From NCBI GenBank assembly GCA_045809745.1, contig JBJMXE010000004.1:1-64000 (forward strand): 64,000 nt of DNA. Direction: 5' to 3'. The notes beneath the pieces are model-generated. The model did not search any database. It was not told where the DNA came from and worked only from the letters and a program-made list of their open reading frames with translations. The DNA is from DATFCK01 sp045809745 (GTDB lineage Bacteria; Verrucomicrobiota; Verrucomicrobiia; Chthoniobacterales; UBA10450). The number at the start of each line of letters is the position of its first letter. Position 1 is the stretch's first letter. Positions 58,679 to 64,000 of the stretch are shown here, piece after piece. The position numbers were made by a program, and so were the translations under genes.

Positions 58679-58752
58679 TGGCTGCCTCGCTAGGACTCGA
58701 ACCTAGACAAAGAGATCCAGAATCTCTCGTGCTACCATTACACCACGAGGCA
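58679..58752 (-). tRNA. tRNA-Gln (anticodon CTG)
   Basis: On the minus strand: acceptor stem TGCCTCG (58746-58752) pairing with CGAGGCA (58683-58689), D arm with GTGTAATGGTAGCAC, anticodon stem AGAGA/TCTCT with loop TTCTGGA (anticodon CTG), T arm TAGGTTCGAGTCCTA, discriminator G and an encoded CCA (58679-58681). Confidence 0.97.
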
Positions 58753-58855
58753 ATTAAACGGGGCGGGAAAGTAATATCCGATCAGCGTCTTTGGCAACTG
58801 CCGTCCGGTGCGTTTGTGGCTATTCAGTGAGCCTGCGGCCGGTTGGCGAGATTCG

Positions 58856-58880
58856 TGGGACGAGACTAGCTCGTCCCTCC
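58856..58880. repeat. GGGACGAG family, half element (copy 3)
   Basis: One arm matching 4993-5017 with a central change (ACTAGCTC for ACAAGCTC). The second arm is missing. Confidence 0.75.
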
Positions 58881-58908
58881 GCTAATGTGGCGAGATCGCG
58901 GTTTCGCG

Positions 58909-59919
58909 TTATTTAGCGTGTTTCGCGGACTCTGCTGCCTTCCCTGAGCGGGATCGCGACGAAGGCTTGGTGCCGTTGAGCACGATTTCGTCGCCTTCGC
59001 GGGCGGGTTCCACGACCAGGGACTTACCTGCACCCTGGGCCGACGATTGAGCGGCTGAGACCATGTTATCGATCATTGAATCGTTGTGAGTAGGATCGTG
59101 ATGAAACAGCACGAGCTTTTTGACTTCGGCGTCACTCGCCAGAGCGACAGCCGTAGTCAACGAACCGTGCCCCCAACCGATGTGGGATCGGTATTCCTCG
59201 TCCGTATATTGTGCATCCAGGATCAGCACATCAACTCCTTTGAGGAACTCCACCAATTCGGCGCGCCCTTTTTCGGCCCGGGCGCGAGTTTGTTCCGGGC
59301 TTAACAGGCGATGATGCGGAGCATGCAGCTTGTAGTTGTCGTAGGGCTCGGCATCCGGGAGAAACGCGATCGATCCATGGGAAGTATCGAGCCGGTATCC
59401 GACGCATACGCCTGGATGGTTCATCAGCAGTGCCCGGACACGAACCTTACCGATTTTGAAATCGTATTTATCGAGCCGCTTGATGGTAATGCGGCCGGGC
59501 AGATCATCCAGTTTGACCGGGAAAAACGGGGTCGCCATTTGTCCGATCAGGATGTCACGCAAACCGGCGTCGGCGCCGTCATATCCAAAAATCCGAACGT
59601 GATTCTTGTCGTTGTACGACGGCAGGAAGAACGGAAATCCCTGGATGTGATCCCAGTGCATATGGGTGATCAACAAAGAGATCTTGATAGGCTGGGCGCC
59701 GAACTCTTTCTCCAGCTTCGCGCCTAACGCCCGAATCCCGGTGCCGGCGTCGAGTACGATGATCTCGCCGTCGGCGCGAACTTCGACGCAGGTGGTGTTA
59801 CCACCATAGCGAAGAGTCTCCGGGCCTGGTACCGGAATCGAACCGCGAACTCCCCAAAACTTTAGGTGTGTAGAGGATGCTGCCTCAGATGGCATGGCCA
59901 ATGGAGCGGATTGTTGCAT
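58909..59919 (-). CDS. Metallo-beta-lactamase-fold phosphodiesterase-like protein
   Basis: 336 residues from ATG 59919, which has AGGG 8 bases upstream; the frame is open to 59988. The zinc motif is LLITHMHWDHIQGFPFF (HxHxDH), with later ligands in LMNHPGVCVGYRL and LILDAQYTDEEY and a final His pair VLFHHDPTHND. The start FWGVRGSIPVPGPETLRYGGNTTCVEV (in part) is characteristic of the PhnP/CpdA-like MBL branch that cleaves cyclic phosphodiesters. The Ser/Lys-rich end (SSRSRSGKAAESAK) is disordered. Confidence 0.85.
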   Translation of the reverse strand: MQQSAPLAMPSEAASSTHLKFWGVRGSIPVPGPETLRYGGNTTCVEVRADGEIIVLDAGTGIRALGAKLEKEFGAQPIKISLLITHMHWDHIQGFPFFLPSYNDKNHVRIFGYDGADAGLRDILIGQMATPFFPVKLDDLPGRITIKRLDKYDFKIGKVRVRALLMNHPGVCVGYRLDTSHGSIAFLPDAEPYDNYKLHAPHHRLLSPEQTRARAEKGRAELVEFLKGVDVLILDAQYTDEEYRSHIGWGHGSLTTAVALASDAEVKKLVLFHHDPTHNDSMIDNMVSAAQSSAQGAGKSLVVEPAREGDEIVLNGTKPSSRSRSGKAAESAKHAK

Positions 59920-59993
59920 TCGACCCTGGCAAAACCAAGCGTTTTTGGTGCCGAATCCACAACGCTTAACGAACCAGCTACATGCCACATTGC

Positions 59994-60020
59994 AAAAAGG
60001 CCACCCGTGTACGGGTGGCC
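59994..60020 (-). terminator. Rho-independent terminator of PEP-CTERM-like gene
   Basis: GGCCACCCGT (59999-60008) and ACGGGTGGCC (60011-60020) form a 10-bp stem with a tight GT loop. The A5 run at 59994-59998 gives a T tract on the minus strand. Confidence 0.9.
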
Positions 60021-60042
60021 CTTCAGCAGGAAATGTCGCGGT

Positions 60043-60621
60043 TTAGGCTCGTTTTTGGCGGCGTCGCAGGGATGGGATTCCGCCTACGATCGCAGCGCCA
60101 CAGACACCAATAATTGGCAGCAGGGTTGAAAATTCGGGAACGGGGACAGAAATGCTTCCGATGTTGTCGATCTTGCTTCCAGCGTTCGGACCAGATAACC
60201 GGGTAGCTTGGGCGGCGAAATCGGCGGTGCGCAACTGGTTCGTATCGGTCACGACCGAAAAGATGCCTATCAAGGCCGAGCCGTTAATCGGAGTATCGCC
60301 GGTATAGGTCCAGGTCAGGTTAGTCAAAGATGGGTTGTCGGAAACCTTAACAAAGGTGGGGTCGGTACCAGTTAGGGCGGATGAAAATGTCCAGCCAGTC
60401 GGCTGGGTATTGCTGCCGGAAACGAAATTTCCGAAATCGTAAATAGTGAAGAAATCGCCCTTCTGAACCATCTGATCGACCGTCACATTGGTGGTATAAT
60501 CCCACGTGAAGTTTGCACCCAGCGGATTTGCCGAAGTGAAAGTGGGGATGACGTCTGCTCGAGCGGCGGCAGTGATGCCGACACAGAGCACACAAAGGGC
60601 GAAAAGGCGCAATCTGGTCAT
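60043..60621 (-). CDS. PEP-CTERM-like exported protein
   Basis: 192 residues from ATG 60621 (MTRLRLFALCVLCVG), chosen for its clean signal peptide. The mature part is beta-rich, with Thr/Asn-rich sequence: LGANFTWDYTTNVTVDQMV, YDFGNFVSGSNTQPTGWTF and TWTYTGDTPINGSALIGI. The C-terminus is a sorting signal: VPEFSTLLPIIGVCGAAIVG with a final RRRQKR. This is a Pro-Glu motif, a hydrophobic segment and a basic tail, as in PEP-CTERM proteins processed by an exosortase. The usual VPEPS is here VPEFS. No exosortase gene is in the window. Confidence 0.78.
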   Translation of the reverse strand: MTRLRLFALCVLCVGITAAARADVIPTFTSANPLGANFTWDYTTNVTVDQMVQKGDFFTIYDFGNFVSGSNTQPTGWTFSSALTGTDPTFVKVSDNPSLTNLTWTYTGDTPINGSALIGIFSVVTDTNQLRTADFAAQATRLSGPNAGSKIDNIGSISVPVPEFSTLLPIIGVCGAAIVGGIPSLRRRQKRA

Positions 60622-60763
60622 AGATGCAGGGTTAGGAAGCCTTGAGATACGAAGTTTCATAGCGCGGCGTCAATACTTTTCTTGTAAACGCGAGGAGCAA
60701 TGAATTGGATGTGCGTACCTTATGAGACCGCGGCTCGATTAGCCGTGATTTACTAGAATAGCC

Positions 60764-62485
60764 ATGACATCACACTCCCAAGCTTTCCGTGCTGACCGGA
60801 AAGCCCGGGCTTCCGGGCGGCGCCGGCGAAAGCAGATCTGGATCCTTGGCATCGCGGCTGTGGTCCTGGCATTGATCGCCGCCAAACCGGTCTTTCATTG
60901 GTTCAAATCGCAGCGCGCGGCGCAATTGGCCGGAAAGGCCGAGGTCCTGGCGGCTGCTGGTAAGTTGAACGACGCTGCGGACAATTATCGGGCGGCGCTC
61001 CAGCTGGATCCGGTGAGTTATCCCGCGTTGCAAGGCGCTGCCAGATTGGCGACCAGAGTGGCGCGGCCGGAAGCGCTGGATTTGTGGGAACAGGTCGTCA
61101 AAACACGGCGAGCGACCCCAGAAGATCGGCAGGAGTATGCTCAACAGCTGATTCAAGTCGGCCGGCCAAAGGCCGCAGCGGCAACGATCGAGGCGCTGGT
61201 TAAGGGCGCTCCCACGCCGAAGACGTTCCAGATCGCGGCACGGTATTGTCGGGCGGTTGGAGAGACAACAAAAGCCATCCAATTCGCCCGGTTGGCCATC
61301 AAAGGTTCGCCTAACGACCCACTTGCCAGATTTGAGCTGGCGCAGATGCTCGCGCTATCGACGGATGGGGGCGAGCGCACAGAAGCTCGCAACATCCTGT
61401 GGGAACTCACCCGGAGCGACACACCGTATCGGCAACCAGCGATAGAAGCTCTGGCTGCCGCGCCGGAACTTGCAGATTCGGAACGACAAAAACTGCTGGA
61501 TCTGCTTTCTTCGGCAAGGCCTAACGACATCCGGTCCGATCTGGTTGCGGCCGATCTGCGGCTCCAGCTCCCTGGAGTTGATCCTGAACGCACTTACGAT
61601 GATCTCGTGGCACGCTGGAGCAAAGGATCAGTCACTCAGGTAGTTAGTCTGGCGCGATGGCTGAACCTCCATCAGCAGTCGGAGCGCGTGCTCGCACTGT
61701 TTCCGGTAGAGGAGGCGTTGAAAAACAACCAGCTGTTACTGGTTAGACTGGACGCCCTGGCTAGTTTGCAGCGCTGGAATGACATCCACAATCTGCTTTC
61801 CGGTCCCAATCTGACGCTCGACCCATCCGTTTTGGAGTGCTTTAAAGCACGCACCGCCCAGGAACAGAATTCCTCGTTGGACGCCGACATGCACTGGAAT
61901 CACGCGCTCTCGCTCGCTTCGGGAGATCCATTGAAGCTGCGCTTCGTCGCTGATTTTGCGCAGAAAAGTCGTGCCTTCACCATCGCGCTGAAAGCGTACG
62001 AACAACTGACCAAGTTTCCTGAACACGCGGCCTTCGCTTATCGGGCAATCGAACACCTGAGTGCCGATCCAAACGATTCATCGATTCAACGCGCCGCGGC
62101 AGAAAAGGTGGTGGCAATGGCCGGCAGCGATCCAAATGCAGCGGCCCAACTGGCATACGTCAACCTGCTGGCGAACAAGGATGTTCAGGCAAACACCGCG
62201 ACTGCGATTCGCCTGTCCCACGAGCATCCCGATCGGCTCTCGTTCCGCGTGGCTGCCGCGCTGGGTTGTCTGCGGCAACACGATCCCGGCCTGGCGTTGG
62301 ATCAGTTCAAAGCACCGGCTGGCGCGCCGCCGATCGCCTGGGACAAGACGCCTCCGGGGTGGAGAGCAGTTTATGCGGCGGTTCTGCTGGCTAACGAACA
62401 GCGTGAGGCTGCCGACCAGTTGATCAAAAACATTCCGCCGAATCAGCTTTCGGTGGAAGAGCGCGCATTGATCGCGGAGCGGTGA
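60764..62485 (+). CDS. Membrane-anchored TPR protein
   Basis: 573 residues. A basic N-terminus (RADRKARASGRRRRK) precedes one membrane segment (IWILGIAAVVLALIAAK, about 25-42). The rest is helical TPR-like repeats, for example AGKLNDAADNYRAALQLDPVSYPALQ and ALKAYEQLTKFPEHAAFAYRAIEHL (parts). Such proteins act as periplasmic scaffolds. In PEP-CTERM organisms similar TPR proteins accompany the export system, and the neighbouring gene encodes a PEP-CTERM-like protein; this link is only contextual. The repeats are degenerate and only loosely match the TPR consensus. Confidence 0.7.
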   Translation: MTSHSQAFRADRKARASGRRRRKQIWILGIAAVVLALIAAKPVFHWFKSQRAAQLAGKAEVLAAAGKLNDAADNYRAALQLDPVSYPALQGAARLATRVARPEALDLWEQVVKTRRATPEDRQEYAQQLIQVGRPKAAAATIEALVKGAPTPKTFQIAARYCRAVGETTKAIQFARLAIKGSPNDPLARFELAQMLALSTDGGERTEARNILWELTRSDTPYRQPAIEALAAAPELADSERQKLLDLLSSARPNDIRSDLVAADLRLQLPGVDPERTYDDLVARWSKGSVTQVVSLARWLNLHQQSERVLALFPVEEALKNNQLLLVRLDALASLQRWNDIHNLLSGPNLTLDPSVLECFKARTAQEQNSSLDADMHWNHALSLASGDPLKLRFVADFAQKSRAFTIALKAYEQLTKFPEHAAFAYRAIEHLSADPNDSSIQRAAAEKVVAMAGSDPNAAAQLAYVNLLANKDVQANTATAIRLSHEHPDRLSFRVAAALGCLRQHDPGLALDQFKAPAGAPPIAWDKTPPGWRAVYAAVLLANEQREAADQLIKNIPPNQLSVEERALIAER

Positions 62486-62621
62486 AGGGGTCGGACGCGA
62501 TTTGCCGAGCCCGTTGCCAATTCGATTGGCGCCACAGGCGCTCAATACGTCGCGGCTACGCTGCCCGCTCAGTTAGCATCGAGCCCGCAGGTCTCGATTC
62601 ACCTCAGATACAGCGCGCGCC

Positions 62622-63014
62622 CTAGAGCAGTGTTGCGCCGAATGCGCCCTCGCCTTTTTTCCAGCGCAATTCGGGGTGGAGATTGATGTCATCCGGCGGC
62701 ACCTCGAACCCGACTGATCGAAGCAAATACGAGACGCCTTCTTTGCTCTCCATCGTCTCTTTCAAGCTCCGCGCGAACAACTCGACGTACTCCTTGTAGG
62801 AATCGAGCACGAGTTTGCCTTTCGAAAAATTCTCGGCCAGCGCTTCGTCGTGATAATCGATGAGGTCAATCAAAGCCCGCCGCAGATCGAGGCGCAGCTT
62901 AGGGTCGATGACGACTTTGAACGGTGTCGCAGCCGGATTTGGGCGGCCGGAGTTTTCGGGATACGCCGCCTGCTGATTCGAGGCGACAATATGGAAATCG
63001 CGGTTTGGCTCCAT
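62622..63014 (-). CDS. Hypothetical protein
   Basis: 130 residues: MEPNRDFHIVASNQQAAYPE, then VVIDPKLRLDLRRALIDLIDYHDE with a helical centre (LAENFSKGKLVLDSYKEYVELFARSL), and the end LRSVGFEVPPDDINLHPELR with a WKKGEGAFG tail. No signal peptide or named domain. Coding looks real by composition and even amino acid use. Family not recognised. It is just downstream of the membrane pyrophosphatase on the same strand, 56 bases after its stop, and could be cotranscribed. Confidence 0.6.
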   Translation of the reverse strand: MEPNRDFHIVASNQQAAYPENSGRPNPAATPFKVVIDPKLRLDLRRALIDLIDYHDEALAENFSKGKLVLDSYKEYVELFARSLKETMESKEGVSYLLRSVGFEVPPDDINLHPELRWKKGEGAFGATLL

Positions 63015-63070
63015 AAATAATCGAACGCGGTGACGCGAACGATCGCAATCCTACCGATCCCGACGGTTCC

Positions 63071-64000
63071 CTAAAAGAAAATAGGGATGATTAAAATAGC
63101 GACGATGTTCACCACTTTGATCATCGGATTGATGGCCGGACCGGCAGTATCCTTGTAAGGATCGCCGACGGTATCACCGGTCACGGCGGCTTGATGAGCG
63201 AAAGAGCCTTTGCCGCCGAAATTGCCTTCCTCGATATACTTCTTGGCGTTATCCCAGGCGCCGCCGCCCGATGTCATGGCGATCGCGACAAACAGCCCGG
63301 TAACAATCGTTCCGACAAGAACGCCACCGAGCACGACTGGCCCGAGCGGTTTGATAACCGCGACAGCTACCACGAAGGCAACCGGCAATAGCGCCGGTAT
63401 GATCATCTCCCGAAGCGCCGCCTTGGTAACAATATCAACCGCTCGTCCGTAATCGGGCGTGTCTGCGCCGGTTAGGATGCCGGGCTTGGCTGCGATCTGC
63501 CGGCGAACCTCGATCACGACTGCGCCCGCAGCCTTGCCCACAGCATCCATGCTGAATGCGGTGAAAATGAACGGCAGCAAGCCGCCAATAAACAAGCCGA
63601 TGATCACCTTGGGTTCAGTCAGTGAAAATTGGAACGAGAAGGGCTGCCCACTCGCCGTGACGTGCGCCTTCAGCTCTTCGACGTATGATCCGAACAGGAC
63701 CAGTGCCGCCAAACCGGCAGACGCGATCGCGTAACCTTTGGTCACGGCTTTCATGGTGTTTCCGACCGCGTCGAGTTCGTCGGTTACGTGACGGACTTCT
63801 TTCGGAAGATTGCTCATCACCGCGACGCCGCCGGCATTATCGGTAATCGGGCCGAACGCATCGAGCGAGATGATGATTCCCGCCATCGAGAGCATCGCCA
63901 TGACCGCGATGGCAATGCCGTAGAGACCGGCAAAATGGAAGCTGAGCAAAATCGCGATGCCGATGAAACCGACAGGTAAGGCAGTGGCGTGCTGCCCGAC
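63071..64000 (-). CDS. hppA: Membrane pyrophosphatase, H+-type (partial)
   Basis: C-terminal 309 or so residues; the frame stays open to the right edge, where it reads VGQHATALPVGFIGIAILL. It couples PPi hydrolysis to ion transport. Family parts: ITDNAGGVAVMSNLPKEVR, DELDAVGNTMKAVTKGYAIAS, FSMDAVGKAAGAVVIEVRRQ, and GGGAWDNAKKYIEEG followed by HQAAVTGDTVGDPYKDTAGPA. In the GNT-M-KAVTKG segment a Lys stands at the position known to decide cation dependence (Ala in K+-dependent enzymes), so this is predicted to be a K+-independent proton pump. Family and residue rule are established; the prediction is inference. Confidence 0.93.
   Translation of the reverse strand, partial: VGQHATALPVGFIGIAILLSFHFAGLYGIAIAVMAMLSMAGIIISLDAFGPITDNAGGVAVMSNLPKEVRHVTDELDAVGNTMKAVTKGYAIASAGLAALVLFGSYVEELKAHVTASGQPFSFQFSLTEPKVIIGLFIGGLLPFIFTAFSMDAVGKAAGAVVIEVRRQIAAKPGILTGADTPDYGRAVDIVTKAALREMIIPALLPVAFVVAVAVIKPLGPVVLGGVLVGTIVTGLFVAIAMTSGGGAWDNAKKYIEEGNFGGKGSFAHQAAVTGDTVGDPYKDTAGPAINPMIKVVNIVAILIIPIFF

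Overview
The window is a stretch of bacterial chromosome, roughly 57-60% GC by eye, with no phage, plasmid or insertion-sequence genes that I can recognise. The gene content suggests a soil-type member of the Verrucomicrobiota, possibly near the Chthoniobacterales: a formylglycine sulfatase, tricorn protease, bactofilin, PEP-CTERM-like exported protein, Gly/Tyr-rich surface protein, Ferritin_2 protein and many short dispersed palindromic repeats. That assignment is an inference from gene content and has not been tested by phylogeny.

Layout. 1-7.1 kb (mostly minus strand): a class III adenylate cyclase fused to a TolB-like module (cut by the left edge), a Gly/Tyr-rich secreted protein, an amidohydrolase, a C1-family cysteine peptidase and an unknown exported protein, separated by repeat-rich spacers. 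7.5-20.7 kb: the information-processing core rplA-rplJ-rplL, rpoB-rpoC, a PduO-type cobalamin adenosyltransferase and rpsB-tsf. secE, nusG and rplK are not upstream of rplA, and rplL is separated from rpoB by a terminator-like hairpin and about 0.8 kb of repeats. 21-24.2 kb: a DUF892 ferritin-like protein and the LigD phosphoesterase and ligase modules in two frames joined across an A9 run. 24.3-36 kb: monooxygenase, sulfatase, SET-domain protein, tricorn protease, zinc alcohol dehydrogenase, fosmidomycin-resistance-type transporter, FecR-domain protein and a metallo-beta-lactamase-fold hydrolase. 36-45.2 kb: small exported or disordered proteins, a 722-residue secreted multidomain protein, esterase, SDR, AlkB-like dioxygenase, two tandem single-domain response regulators, GNAT, group II PLP decarboxylase and a GIY-YIG-like protein. 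45.5-54 kb: bactofilin, Ku, a second amidohydrolase, Ferritin_2 protein, EamA transporter, and purS-yqaE-like-purQ. 54.5-64 kb: tyrS, tadA, a GT-C-like membrane protein, tRNA-Gln(CTG), an MBL-fold protein, a PEP-CTERM-like protein, a TPR protein and a membrane pyrophosphatase cut by the right edge.

How the parts fit together. Ku (46.8 kb) and the LigD PE and LIG modules (21.8-23.6 kb) form a bacterial non-homologous end-joining pair; no polymerase/primase module is in the window. The ligase frame joins the phosphoesterase frame through an in-phase A AAA AAG heptamer, the slippery sequence used by E. coli dnaX, so one gene may yield both a PE-only protein and a PE-LIG fusion. An AlkB-like dioxygenase and two ferritin-like proteins add a stress and repair flavour.

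The second notable signal is sequence-level. The 7-mer GCCTAAC/GTTAGGC occurs 34 times in my hand scan, about four times the number expected from base composition. It is equally frequent on both strands, lies in genes and spacers, and carries the stop codons of rpoB, rpoC and rpsB. Several families of short inverted repeats are also scattered through the spacers.
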